The notes: a model not told the origin generated them from the letters alone. A DNA stretch of 19,705 nucleotides from CAZAKO01 sp964546145 (GCA_964546145.1 CAZJIU010000039.1:1-19705), one strand, 5' to 3'. Positions 1 through 7,844 are shown, numbered from the stretch's first letter. Numbers and translations: made by a program.

Positions 1-291
1 GGTGTGGGCTTCTTACTGATGGCGGCATTGTATCATCTGCTGCGGATCAGTCTCGTTTATGTGAACATGCACAAGGTATTTATCGTGATGATCTATATGA
101 TTCCGTCACTGATTATTTTCATCGTCACCGGCAATATTCACTGGGGTTTTGGTATTACCCTTTCGCTCGGGAATGCAATTGGTGCCTGGTGGGGTGCCAA
201 AGTCCAGGTCAAGGGTGGTGAAAGGATCATCTGCCTAGTCCTCGCCGCAGCAATCGTTATTATGGCAAGTAAGTTATTAAAGATTTTTTAG
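1..291 (+). CDS. TauE/SafE-family permease, C-terminal fragment
   Basis: The reading frame is open from the first base of the window, so this is the 3' end of a gene that begins upstream; the GTG at position 4 is probably internal. The visible 96 residues are very hydrophobic and form about three to four membrane segments. They include a loop-helix of the type GNAIGAWWGAKV and a short cytoplasmic tail ending in Lys-Ile-Phe. The Gly-rich 'LGNAIGAWWGA' stretch followed by a basic residue and a final helix is typical of the C-terminal repeat of the TauE/SafE (sulfite exporter/DUF81) family. These are inner-membrane carriers for small anions or sulfur-containing organic acids. The substrate cannot be read from this fragment. 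The family call is from recognition of the pattern, and other multi-pass transporters are possible. Confidence 0.6.
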   Translation, partial: GVGFLLMAALYHLLRISLVYVNMHKVFIVMIYMIPSLIIFIVTGNIHWGFGITLSLGNAIGAWWGAKVQVKGGERIICLVLAAAIVIMASKLLKIF

Positions 292-389
292 AATTAGACA
301 ATCTGATAAAAATTATATTTGTGCTTGTTAAGCAGCAGATCTTTGGCCTTTAAAATAGTTACGCTACTTTCTAATAGTAATTGTTATTA

Positions 390-423
390 GGTAAAAAATC
401 TGGTTTGAGAAATTTTACCTTTT
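390..423 (+). terminator. possible weak terminator hairpin after the permease gene
   Basis: GGTAAAA (390-396) is complementary to TTTTACC (413-419), and the right arm is followed by TTTT. Just upstream, CTAATA (371-376) pairs with TATTAG (385-390). The stems are AT-rich and the loop is 16 nt, so this is a weak candidate in the 243-bp gap between the permease and the lipoprotein gene. Nothing else convincing was seen in that gap. Confidence 0.25.
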
Positions 424-534
424 CGAGGTAAGTTAACCTTTTAGCCAACGTATTGTCAAAAAAGCAATTAGTCCAGTTTGCAGATGGATCAACTTTTATT
501 ATTTAGACTCGGAAAAAAAATGAAGGAATGCTTT

Positions 535-1359
535 ATGAAGTCGATATTAAGAATACCATTTTTGGCAGTAATTGCAGTACTATTTGTTCAATGTCAGGAA
601 ACAGCAGTAAATAGTGTCTGGAATGAGAATCAGATTCAGATTGACGGTGTATTTTCTGATTGGCAATCACGGTTAATACGTGATGAAAAATCAGGCGCTA
701 TTTTTGGCATATCCAATGACTCGGATAATTTGTATTTATGTTTGACGACCTCCGATCGAGCTACTGTTCGGCAGATCATGAGGGGCGGATTAATTATTGC
801 TTTGCATATCAAAGCAGCTAGAGGAAAACAGTTTGGCATCAAATTTCCGACAGCAATAGAAGGGATGCCCTTTGAGGGAGGTTGGGAAAGAGGCTCTGGA
901 AGAATGGATCGCTCGGATGACGAGCAGAATAGATTTCGGATGTTTAGAGATACCCAGACCGAGTTGGTGCTTTTAGGACCAGGAAAAGGTGAAATGCAAA
1001 TAGTACCGCTAATGAATCCTTATGGTCTGAAGGTGGCTCTTGGTCAGGCGCAACGGCAGTTTGTTTATGAACTCCAGATTCCTTTTGAGTTAATGAGCTC
1101 GCACCTGGGAATTAAACCACCGCAACCAAGCGCGGTGATCGGAGTTACTTTCAAGACTGGTAAGATGGAATTTGCCCGTGATTTTAGGGGTGGTCCGCCG
1201 GATGATTTCGAAGGAGGAGAGTCACCTGTCGGTGGATTACCCGGTAGGGGCAGGATGGGTGGAGATCCCGGAGGATCGGTTGAAATTCCTGGCAGACAAT
1301 TTTCCGATATGCAAGTTTTTGAATATCATCTTAAAGTCACTCTTGCCGGCCCAAAATAG
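535..1359 (+). CDS. putative lipoprotein with CBM9/DOMON-like N-terminal region
   Basis: A 274-residue exported protein of unknown function. The ATG at 535 is chosen because AAGGA lies at 523-527 with proper spacing and because translation then begins with a clean signal peptide: two basic residues, a hydrophobic core, and the lipobox-like FVQC at residues 16-19. The open frame continues upstream to a TTG at 478, but that would bury the signal. After the Cys comes a segment of the form 'IQIDGVFSDWQ' (about residues 36-46) followed by 'SNDSDNLYLCL'. This resembles the start of CBM9/DOMON-like beta-sandwich domains, which bind sugars or haem at the cell surface. Residues from about 220 to 260 are rich in Gly, Pro, Arg and Asp and look disordered. 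The fold is inferred and no catalytic residues are visible. It stands alone, with gaps of over 200 bp on each side. Confidence 0.6.
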   Translation: MKSILRIPFLAVIAVLFVQCQETAVNSVWNENQIQIDGVFSDWQSRLIRDEKSGAIFGISNDSDNLYLCLTTSDRATVRQIMRGGLIIALHIKAARGKQFGIKFPTAIEGMPFEGGWERGSGRMDRSDDEQNRFRMFRDTQTELVLLGPGKGEMQIVPLMNPYGLKVALGQAQRQFVYELQIPFELMSSHLGIKPPQPSAVIGVTFKTGKMEFARDFRGGPPDDFEGGESPVGGLPGRGRMGGDPGGSVEIPGRQFSDMQVFEYHLKVTLAGPK

Positions 1360-1683
1360 CATCAGACTAAAATCCGAGATACAAGTATACTATTAGAAAA
1401 TTTGATTTGGGTTTATCCGTTGAAGACCCCCAAGCAGGGCTTATCATTAGGTCTGTAATAGCACCAATGAAAAGAAAAAAGTTGCGAATGATTTTTCGTG
1501 TAGTAATTTAATTACTGACTTTGATATAAGTTTTTATATCGGTATTGAATAAATGGAAGTTTGTAATGATTGTGGGAGAATGCAGTAATGGTTGTGAGGT
1601 AGTACATCGAAGCAATCAAAAATTGAAATTCAAAGCGATTGTCATCTCTTTCGACTAATGTACTACTACCGTCCAAATTGAGA
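1360..1683. other. gene-free stretch of about 320 bp
   Basis: No credible coding region. The only open frame, a minus-strand one crossing into the PAP2 gene, has no ribosome site and no recognisable protein pattern. The stretch is AT-rich and carries a small hairpin (AGTAAT/ATTACT, 1502-1516) and a longer imperfect inverted repeat (1599-1666), listed separately. Confidence 0.6.
1599..1666. repeat. 68-bp imperfect inverted repeat upstream of the PAP2 gene
   Basis: GTAGTACAT at 1599-1607 is the exact reverse complement of ATGTACTAC at 1658-1666. Inside these arms CGAA (1608-1611) faces TTCG (1649-1652), CAATC (1613-1617) faces GATTG (1637-1641), and the centre contains the small palindrome TTGAAATTCAA. 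The nested arms could fold into one long stem. It ends 17 bp before the chosen PAP2 start, so it would lie in the leader of that transcript or be a small repeat element. No poly-T follows, so it is not a standard terminator. Confidence 0.45.
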
Positions 1684-2469
1684 ATGATGCGGAAATATTT
1701 CATCATAGTTTGGGTCTATTTAATCGGTTTCAATTCCGTCGCAACTTTTGGTTATGAAAAACTCAAATTAGATCCTGAAATAAGTGAGTGGGGATTGACA
1801 GCGGCAGTGTTCGCTGTTGCTCAATATCTGGATAAAACCCCAACCTGGGTAAAAGAACCACTCCTGGGCGGAGCGACCAATAAACCTTTTCGAGAAAACA
1901 CTATCTCAAGCGGGACACTTTATGCTATGTCGGGTGCCACGGCGCTGGGTGTTGCACTTCTGCCTTGCAATAAGGGTTGGCTGCAGAGCCCGAATTACCA
2001 GCACACAAAGGGATTAATCGAAACGCTGTCATTGACCTTTCTGCTGACAAATATCACTAAAAATTCGATTGGCAGGAGGCGCCCCAGTTTTGATAACTGG
2101 CCTCAAGATGACATAATTGATGCGGATAAATCCTTTTTTTCCGGTCATACTTCAATTGCCTACGCACTGGCAACTTACAGTTCAATGTATGTGGCTGATC
2201 ATATCGGTTCGAAATCGAACGATCTCAAAAGGGCTGGCCAATTATCCTTTATCTTAGCTTCTCACTTTCTGGCTGGTTATGTAGGTTATTCACGAGTGAT
2301 TGATAATCAACATTTTGTTTCCGATGTTATTACTGGTGGATTAATAGGGAGTGCACTGGCAGCAATCGTTTATTCCCTGCAAGAGGAGAATTTAAAAGCA
2401 AGCAACCCAGAGCAGCATTCCTCATTGTCGAAATCACCGGTTAAATTCGTAATCGTCATTCCACTCTAA
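1684..2469 (+). CDS. PAP2-superfamily phosphatase, exported
   Basis: A 261-residue acid phosphatase of the PAP2 type, probably acting in the envelope on lipid phosphates such as phosphatidic acid or undecaprenyl pyrophosphate. All three signature motifs are intact: KX6RP (K126 to R133-P134), SGH (153-155) and SRX5HX3D (S203, R204, H210, D214). The ATG at 1684 gives an N-terminal signal-like hydrophobic stretch (residues 4-22). A second ATG follows at 1687, and an in-frame TTG at 1639 would add 15 residues without a better ribosome site. Hydrophobic segments around residues 80-95, 108-124, 155-170, 190-203 and 215-230 fit the helical bundle of the family. The last 25 residues are polar. The stop lies 11 bp before the patatin/beta-barrel gene, so the two are probably cotranscribed and may act on the same membrane lipids. 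The exact substrate is not visible. Confidence 0.85.
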   Translation: MMRKYFIIVWVYLIGFNSVATFGYEKLKLDPEISEWGLTAAVFAVAQYLDKTPTWVKEPLLGGATNKPFRENTISSGTLYAMSGATALGVALLPCNKGWLQSPNYQHTKGLIETLSLTFLLTNITKNSIGRRRPSFDNWPQDDIIDADKSFFSGHTSIAYALATYSSMYVADHIGSKSNDLKRAGQLSFILASHFLAGYVGYSRVIDNQHFVSDVITGGLIGSALAAIVYSLQEENLKASNPEQHSSLSKSPVKFVIVIPL

Positions 2470-2480
2470 ACCGGTTTACA

Positions 2481-4919
2481 ATGTATAAATCCTTTCTAAA
2501 AATCCTGGTTGCTACTTTTAAAATAATCTGCTTTGCACTGATAATCCTGTCGGTGGGTATTGGCGAGGAGATCGAGCGTCCGAAAATCGGGTTGGTTTTA
2601 TCTGGCGGTGGGGCAATGGGCTTTGCGCATATCGGGACATTGAAGTTACTAGATTCACTGCAAATTCCGATAGATTACATCGCTGGGACCAGCATGGGTG
2701 GAATTGCCGCTGCGCTTTACGCCGTTGGTTACTCTGGCAAAGAGATTGAAGAGATTGCCCTAAATGTTGACTGGCAAAAAGCTTTTACGGATCGCCCACC
2801 ACGATCGAAGTTACCCTATTTTCAAAAACGGGATGCTGAAAAATATCAGGTTCAGCTCGGTGTCAAGGATTTTCTGCCGATTGGTCCGGGCGGCGCGATT
2901 GTCGGACAAAATATCAATCTCCTCCTTTCGCAGTTAGTGTTTAATTATCTCCAAGTAACCGATTTTGATAGTTTACCAATACCATTTCGCTGTCTTGCCG
3001 TTGACTTGATTACCGGGAAAGAGGTTGTGTTAAGCAAAGGTTCCTTAGCCAAGGCAATGCGGGCTACGATGGCAGTGCCGAGTGTTTTTAGTCCGGTTGA
3101 GTGGGGTGATTCGCTGTTGATTGATGGTGGGTTGTTGAACAATCTGCCGGTAGATATTGTGCGGCAGATGGGTGCCGAGATCGTCATTGCAGCTGCCGTC
3201 GGAAATCCCTATAAGAATCGGGCAGAGATTCGCAATACTCTGGACGTTCTTACCCAATCATTTAATGTTCTGCGCTATAATACAATGGAAGCAAACGCTG
3301 CGGATGCCGATATCCTAATTGATTGTACGTTAATTGGTTTAGGTCCGGCGGATTTCGGTAGCAGTAAGGTGGAACAAATTATCGGCTTTGGGGATCAGGC
3401 AGCGCAGCGCAAAATAGGCGAGTTACAGGAACTGAAAAATCGTTATTGTTTGTCTATCCCGATAGCTCAACAGCAGGTAAAAATACCGGATAATCGGCTA
3501 AGAATCGCTGAAATTACGATTTCGGGAAATCGGGCAATGTCCGAGGGTGCAATCCGGGAACTAGTCCACCTGAAAGAAAACGACTATTTTAATCGGGAGG
3601 AGTTTGAGTATTATCTCGATAAATTACGGGCTACCGACGATTTTTTATGGGTCAGGTATAGCATCGAAAAAATTGGTGATAAAGCTATTCGACTAAACAT
3701 CAACGTGAATGAGAAATGGCGACCTTTAATTTTTGGAGTTGATATAGAAGGAAATAATCAGCTATCCTTTGATTTTATCTATCGACTATTGGGTATTCGT
3801 CCGGGTGATATTTTTCGAGAGTCGGAAATCGAGGAACGTATTACTTATCTTTACAGTCTAGGCTTTTTTGATGAAGTCTCGTACGGAATTGAGCCGGTAT
3901 CAACCAATTCGGCTCGATTTAAATTGTATGTCAAAGAGAGTGCGCCTTATAAAATTCGACTGGGACTTCGCTATAATAATTATCGGAAGCTGGTCGCGGC
4001 GATCGATTTACTGATTTTAAATAAGCCCTTAACGGGTTTACGCATCGAAAACGAGGTTCAGTTTATTGGGTTGAATCGGTTGAGTATGCAAGCCTACTAT
4101 CCTTCCCGGCTTAAAGATTTTCCACTCTATCCTTATGCAAATTTCACTTATCATGACATCCCATTCTATTTGTATGATAAAGGGGGTAGGAAAGTAGCTT
4201 CCTATCTGGATCGGGCTGCTCGGGCAGGTACCGGCGTTGGACTTTTGTATAAGAATTATTGGAATATAGAAGCTGGGATAACCTATGAATTTGCCAAAAT
4301 TTATCCCGATGTGGCACCTGATGACCCCATCGTCTTCCCCTCGTGGAAAAATGAAATCCTGAGCTGGAACCTGACTACTAATATTGACCTGCTGGATGAC
4401 ACTTTTATACCCCGCCAGGGCCTTTCATGGCACGCCGAATTTAATCAATGTCCACAGGTTGTCGGTGACACTTCTGCTTATTTCCAGTTAATGACCAGTC
4501 TGGATTTTTACTTGACTGCTTGGCAAAAACATACTCTTCATTTTTATGGTTTTTATGGTTATGTTGATATGCCGGGAATTACCAACCGCTTTCTTTATCA
4601 AGGCGGACCGGAGAACTATGTTGGTGTCGAATATAATCAATTAATAGCTACTCACTTAGCTCTCCTGCGGCTCGATTATCGTCTGGAATTGCTTAAGAAC
4701 CTTTATCTGACGTTAATTGGCAATACCGTTTTGCGGTATGAGAATAATATTCTCATGCCAAGTGAAAAGCCAGGGTTGATGTTTGGCTATGGAACCGGAG
4801 TAACTTTCGTTTCTCCGCTGGGCCCTTTCGAGTGCTATCTGTGCCGGGGTGACAAGAGTGTCTATCAGCCGGGCGAGAAACGACTGATTGCCTATTTCCA
4901 GGCTGGCTATGTTTTTTAG
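2481..4919 (+). CDS. patatin-like phospholipase fused to POTRA domains and outer-membrane beta-barrel
   Basis: An 812-residue protein of the type Vd autotransporter (PlpD-like) kind. A signal peptide (residues 1-28) is followed by a patatin domain (about 35-330). This has the oxyanion-hole loop SGGGAMG (41-47), nucleophile elbow GTSMG with Ser71, and the second catalytic residue in the DGG motif at Asp215, so the Ser-Asp dyad is complete. Two segments follow (about 346-420 and 421-497), each with the beta-alpha-alpha-beta-beta look of a POTRA domain. The second contains the typical 'GNNQLS...LLGIRPGDIF...YSLGFFDEV' run. Residues from about 500 to 812 alternate aromatic and polar residues as in a 16-strand BamA-type barrel and end in a terminal Phe. 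The likely role is lipolytic activity presented at or released from the outer membrane. It sits 11 bp after the PAP2 gene, and its stop codon overlaps that of the convergent DUF1460 gene. Confidence 0.9.
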   Translation: MYKSFLKILVATFKIICFALIILSVGIGEEIERPKIGLVLSGGGAMGFAHIGTLKLLDSLQIPIDYIAGTSMGGIAAALYAVGYSGKEIEEIALNVDWQKAFTDRPPRSKLPYFQKRDAEKYQVQLGVKDFLPIGPGGAIVGQNINLLLSQLVFNYLQVTDFDSLPIPFRCLAVDLITGKEVVLSKGSLAKAMRATMAVPSVFSPVEWGDSLLIDGGLLNNLPVDIVRQMGAEIVIAAAVGNPYKNRAEIRNTLDVLTQSFNVLRYNTMEANAADADILIDCTLIGLGPADFGSSKVEQIIGFGDQAAQRKIGELQELKNRYCLSIPIAQQQVKIPDNRLRIAEITISGNRAMSEGAIRELVHLKENDYFNREEFEYYLDKLRATDDFLWVRYSIEKIGDKAIRLNINVNEKWRPLIFGVDIEGNNQLSFDFIYRLLGIRPGDIFRESEIEERITYLYSLGFFDEVSYGIEPVSTNSARFKLYVKESAPYKIRLGLRYNNYRKLVAAIDLLILNKPLTGLRIENEVQFIGLNRLSMQAYYPSRLKDFPLYPYANFTYHDIPFYLYDKGGRKVASYLDRAARAGTGVGLLYKNYWNIEAGITYEFAKIYPDVAPDDPIVFPSWKNEILSWNLTTNIDLLDDTFIPRQGLSWHAEFNQCPQVVGDTSAYFQLMTSLDFYLTAWQKHTLHFYGFYGYVDMPGITNRFLYQGGPENYVGVEYNQLIATHLALLRLDYRLELLKNLYLTLIGNTVLRYENNILMPSEKPGLMFGYGTGVTFVSPLGPFECYLCRGDKSVYQPGEKRLIAYFQAGYVF

Positions 4920-5809
4920 TGCTTTGGCAGCTGCCCTATTTCCCAGGGCAGGATAATTTTACCTTTTTGGTTTAGCTCTTCCCTGACTCGCAGAATGCTT
5001 AGTCCGAGATATTTCGGCGAAGCGGCCTTGCCTTTGATCCATTCGGTAAGAGGTGTTTCGAAGGTTGTCATCCGGCTGTTTGATGATTCCCGAACCAGTT
5101 TATTTCCGTTTTTCTCGGCAACTAGTGCCATATGGGCGGCGAAGATATCGGTCTTATTTGCCGTGATCAGTACCAGTATGTCGCCTGTCCGCAGTTCATT
5201 TTTTAGATTTGATAATTTGTCCAGGGGCAGGTAATCAATAGTCATTTCCCGATCAGGCAGCACATAGCGCATGTCGGTGATGCCTTTATTCTGAAAAAAA
5301 TGGGTATGAGAAATCGTTCGCATGACGGTTTGAGCGGATTTTCCGCCGATTTTCCGGGAGACATTTTCGAGCAGCCAGCTGTTCTCCGGTAACCAATCGG
5401 CCATCGTATAATGATTGCGGGTGCGCATCCCGTTAATTCCGTCTTTGTAGCGGATGTGCTGCAGATTATTAAAAAAATTATCCCAGCTGTCTGAAATAGA
5501 TAGCGCCAGCACATGCTCACAAAAAGCCATGCAGTTTGTTTCCTGGAAATTCACCAATGGCCAGGGCTCGTAGAGGGCGTCGGAACCGTCACCGGTGCAA
5601 TTGGGATCGTACGGAGTGCCTAAAAATAGTTCGGAGAAATAGTTCATCCGCTCGGTAATGGTTAGATTTTGCTGGCTAACACTATAAAGTAAAAGATCAA
5701 TTTCAGCATGGGTCATCTCGAAAAGTGGTTTTAAGGGTGCTGAGGCTCTGCTTTCAGTTAGAAAAAAAGCGAGCAATAAAATCAATGTTAGGAAAATTTT
5801 GTTAGTCAT
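4916..5809 (-). CDS. DUF1460 (N-acetylmuramoyl-L-alanine amidase-like) exported protein
   Basis: A 297-residue protein matching the pattern of the DUF1460/PF07313 family, NlpC/P60-fold enzymes thought to act on peptidoglycan fragments or related amide bonds. A cleavable signal peptide (residues 1-23, ending ...SRASA) places it in the periplasm. The motif ETNCMAFCEHVLAL holds the expected nucleophile Cys93. The later 'RTGDILVL...DIFAAHMALV' run contains the GD turn (209-210) and His226, the likely partner of the Cys. Further family marks are the GTPYDPN segment (64-70) and 'RTRNHYTMADW' (129-139). Length and order fit a complete single-domain protein. The gene converges on the patatin/beta-barrel gene with four bases of overlap between stop codons, leaving no room for a terminator. 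The substrate is inferred from the family. Confidence 0.8.
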   Translation of the reverse strand: MTNKIFLTLILLLAFFLTESRASAPLKPLFEMTHAEIDLLLYSVSQQNLTITERMNYFSELFLGTPYDPNCTGDGSDALYEPWPLVNFQETNCMAFCEHVLALSISDSWDNFFNNLQHIRYKDGINGMRTRNHYTMADWLPENSWLLENVSRKIGGKSAQTVMRTISHTHFFQNKGITDMRYVLPDREMTIDYLPLDKLSNLKNELRTGDILVLITANKTDIFAAHMALVAEKNGNKLVRESSNSRMTTFETPLTEWIKGKAASPKYLGLSILRVREELNQKGKIILPWEIGQLPKH

Positions 5810-5974
5810 TAATCGTCACTCAGTTTTGCCATTCGTCTTTGTTAAAATAATGAAAGTTGGCGATGATTACCAATTAAAAGCACCCGGCGCGATTCATTTC
5901 CAGGGGAAAAGTTTAGACATTTTCTAATATCTAACTAAATTAGCCTGGAGGTTAAATAACAAAGGGGCAATATT

Positions 5975-6784
5975 TTGGAAGAAAATTATACGACTGCGTG
6001 GCGCAAACTCGCGATTGCAGTCTACAAGCAGCCAGTGGACAGCCGAATTTATGGCATTTTTGATGCCGACGTAACAGACATTGTTGATTATATTGAAGCG
6101 CAGAAAAAAGTTGGGCGTAACCTGACCATAACTCACTTTGTGACCGCTGCCATCGCCCGAGCCCTCTATGAGGACGTTCCCGACATCAATTGTTTTGTCA
6201 GACGGGGGCATGTGGTATATCGTAAGGATGCTGATGTATTTGTAACGGTTAATATCAAAGGCAAGGACATGACCGGTCTGATTGTGCGTAAGGCCCAGGA
6301 TTTGTCGGTTGGCGAAATATCTGAAATCATCCGCGAGGGAGCCCGGAAAAAACGTAGTGGCGAGGAATCCGGAGCGTTTGCCTCCAAGGGGATTTTATCT
6401 AAAATCCCGTGGCCGTTTCGTCGGATGCTCTTTGTCCTGATCAAATTTTGGATCTTCGATCTGGGATTGCCATTTCCCTTTCTGAATATTCCCGCCGATC
6501 CTTTTGGCAGTATTATGGTTACCAACATTGGTACTTTTGGACTTTCCTATGGCATGGTAGCACTTTTTCCAATTGGGAAAATCCCGGCGGTCGTCACTAT
6601 GGGTAAAATCGAGGAAAAACCAGTAGTAATTGACGGTGAAATCAAAATTCGCAAGATGCTGCCGCTGACCGGGACCTTCGATCACCGGATTGTCGATGGC
6701 GCTCAAGCCGGGGCATTGACCGAGGCTGTAATGAGACACCTGAAAAATCCCCATAAGCTGGATAAACCCAATCCACATTCATAA
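5975..6784 (+). CDS. stand-alone 2-oxoacid dehydrogenase E2-type acyltransferase domain
   Basis: A 269-residue protein consisting only of the catalytic domain of dihydrolipoamide acyltransferases (the chloramphenicol-acetyltransferase-like fold). The hallmark HX3DG is present as DHRIVDG with His237, Asp241 and Gly242. 'TITHFVTAAIARAL' (50-63) and 'GSIMVTNIGTFGL' (about 178-190) match the family. No lipoyl domain or E3-binding domain precedes it: a stop codon lies in frame at 5957, so the protein cannot start further upstream. The TTG start at 5975 is supported by AAAGGGG at 5961-5967. A Phe/Trp-rich hydrophobic insert lies at about residues 145-170 and may contact membrane or partner. No E1 or E3 gene is adjacent, so it is unlikely to be part of a classical dehydrogenase operon. 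It may acylate a CoA-linked or carrier-linked substrate, which is inference. Confidence 0.8.
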   Translation: MEENYTTAWRKLAIAVYKQPVDSRIYGIFDADVTDIVDYIEAQKKVGRNLTITHFVTAAIARALYEDVPDINCFVRRGHVVYRKDADVFVTVNIKGKDMTGLIVRKAQDLSVGEISEIIREGARKKRSGEESGAFASKGILSKIPWPFRRMLFVLIKFWIFDLGLPFPFLNIPADPFGSIMVTNIGTFGLSYGMVALFPIGKIPAVVTMGKIEEKPVVIDGEIKIRKMLPLTGTFDHRIVDGAQAGALTEAVMRHLKNPHKLDKPNPHS

Positions 6785-6790
6785 AATTTG

Positions 6791-6836
6791 GGATTTAGAA
6801 TTTAGTTTATGATTTAAATCCTGAATTGTTTTATTG
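6791..6836. terminator. possible bidirectional terminator between convergent genes
   Basis: GGATTTA (6791-6797) pairs with TAAATCC (6815-6821) in the 54-bp AT-rich gap between the acyltransferase stop and the spmB stop. A T-rich run follows on the plus strand (TTGTTTTATT) and an ATTTTAT run on the minus strand. The stem is AT-rich, so it is weak, but the place is right. Confidence 0.35.
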
Positions 6837-6838
6837 AT

Positions 6839-7384
6839 TTATCCAAAAACCAAATGGCAAATAAACACCGCCATTAGCAAACCGGTGATATCGCCAATCA
6901 GACCGGAAGCAATCGCATGGCGGGTTTTGCGAATACCGACTGAACCAAAATAGACCGCCAGGACATAGAAAGTTGTCTCGGTGCTGCCGTACATTGTAGA
7001 CGCCAGTCGCCCAATGAAGGAATCGGCTCCGTGTTGCTGCATTAATTCGGTGACGAGTCCCAGGGTGCCGCTGCCGGACAGTGGTCGCATCAGAGCGACC
7101 GGCAGGGTTTCAGCGGGCATGCCGATCAGATTGGTAAGTGGTGAAAGTGCGGCAACAAAGTAGTCCATTGCGCCGGAGGCTCGAAACATGCCAATCGCAA
7201 CTAACATTGCAACGAGGAATGGGATAATTTTGATTGCTACATTAAAGCCATCTTTGGCTCCTTCGATGAAGGTTTCATAGACTTTTACCTTGCGCAAATA
7301 GCCTAATAGAATGACACAAAATAGAATCAATGGTATGGCCAGATTCGAAATAGCCTGCATGATAGTGGCGAATGAATTATTCAT
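6839..7384 (-). CDS. spmB: SpmB-like membrane protein (nucleoside-recognition/Gate domain)
   Basis: A 181-residue integral membrane protein of the spore maturation protein B family. After a first helix (about 10-27) come the typical 'EGAKDGFNVAIKIIPFLVAMLVAIGMFRASGA' stretch, the conserved 'ALMRPLSGSGTLGL' loop (about 98-111), and the 'STMYGSTETTFYVLAVYFGSVGI' stretch (about 127-150), the family's signature. The C-terminal helix ends with HLVFG. In Bacillus SpmA and SpmB affect spore core dehydration, but homologues are common in bacteria that do not sporulate, where they may be a two-part transporter; the role here is unknown. The second of two consecutive ATGs (7384) is chosen because AGGGAGG lies 5 bp upstream of it. 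It overlaps the end of spmA by 8 bp, which suggests translational coupling. Confidence 0.88.
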   Translation of the reverse strand: MNNSFATIMQAISNLAIPLILFCVILLGYLRKVKVYETFIEGAKDGFNVAIKIIPFLVAMLVAIGMFRASGAMDYFVAALSPLTNLIGMPAETLPVALMRPLSGSGTLGLVTELMQQHGADSFIGRLASTMYGSTETTFYVLAVYFGSVGIRKTRHAIASGLIGDITGLLMAVFICHLVFG

Positions 7385-7806
7385 CATTGCCTCCCTGATC
7401 CGGAGAATTATTTACCCGGTTGGGATTGGATTTCCGAATTCTTGGTAACCGCTGCAGCAGCTTGGCAGCACTGACTGCTGCAATAGTAGCGCAAGTTGAA
7501 GCGAGAACTGCGGTGCTGATAATTTCGAAAGGATTGGCAGAACCGAGTTTAGCCCGGATGGCAATTACAGTCATCGGAATTAAAGTAATGCTAGCGGTGT
7601 TCAATGCCAGAAAGATAACCATCGCATTAGTAGCGNNNNNNNNNNNNNNNNNNNNNNNNNNNNNNNNNNNNNNNNNNNNNNNNNNNNNNNNNNNNNNNNN
7701 NNNNNNNNNNNNNNNNNNNNNNNNNNNNNNNNNNNGCTTTGAGGTTGCCAGTGATAGCGCCGACTATCAGCGAGATAAGCATTAATGCGATCCAGACAAA
7801 ATTCAT
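7377..7806 (-). CDS. spmA: SpmA-like membrane protein, interrupted by an assembly gap
   Basis: Two pieces of one gene lie on either side of a run of 100 N. The 5' piece (7806 down to 7736) starts with ATG after GGGAG and encodes 'MNFVWIALMLISLIVGAITG', the normal SpmA N-terminus. The 3' piece (7635 down to 7377) encodes 'ATNAMVIFLALNTASITLIP' followed by 'TVIAIRAKLGSANPFEIIST' and a short basic, Asn-rich tail. The NT-S-x-LIP region and the following 'VIAIR' are the family signature. About 108 residues are visible; from memory the family is near 195, so 85 or more residues are hidden. The two frames do not match if the gap is taken as exactly 100 bases, so the N run is a placeholder of unknown length and not evidence of a broken gene. 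The gene precedes spmB, as is usual. Confidence 0.85.
7636..7735. other. assembly gap of 100 N
   Basis: Exactly 100 undetermined bases within spmA. This is the usual scaffold placeholder for unknown length. Judging from the missing part of SpmA, the true gap is probably nearer 250-300 bases. Confidence 0.97.
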
Positions 7807-7844
7807 GAACGCTGCTCCCGTAGGTTAAAATTTGAAAAAATCAG

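Noticed and set aside
1172..1396. Plus-strand 74-residue open frame over the end of the lipoprotein gene
   Set aside because: Lies in another frame of a better-supported gene whose signal peptide and start are clear.
1512..1706. Minus-strand 64-residue open frame upstream of the PAP2 gene
   Set aside because: No ribosome site, odd composition, and it overlaps the PAP2 start; it covers the inverted repeat region and looks like a chance frame.
6166..6778. Long minus-strand open frames within the acyltransferase gene
   Set aside because: The plus-strand frame has a full family match; these have none and are shadows.
7377..7806. spmA as a pseudogene or two genes
   Set aside because: The interruption is only an N run; both ends match the family's start and end with intact frames.
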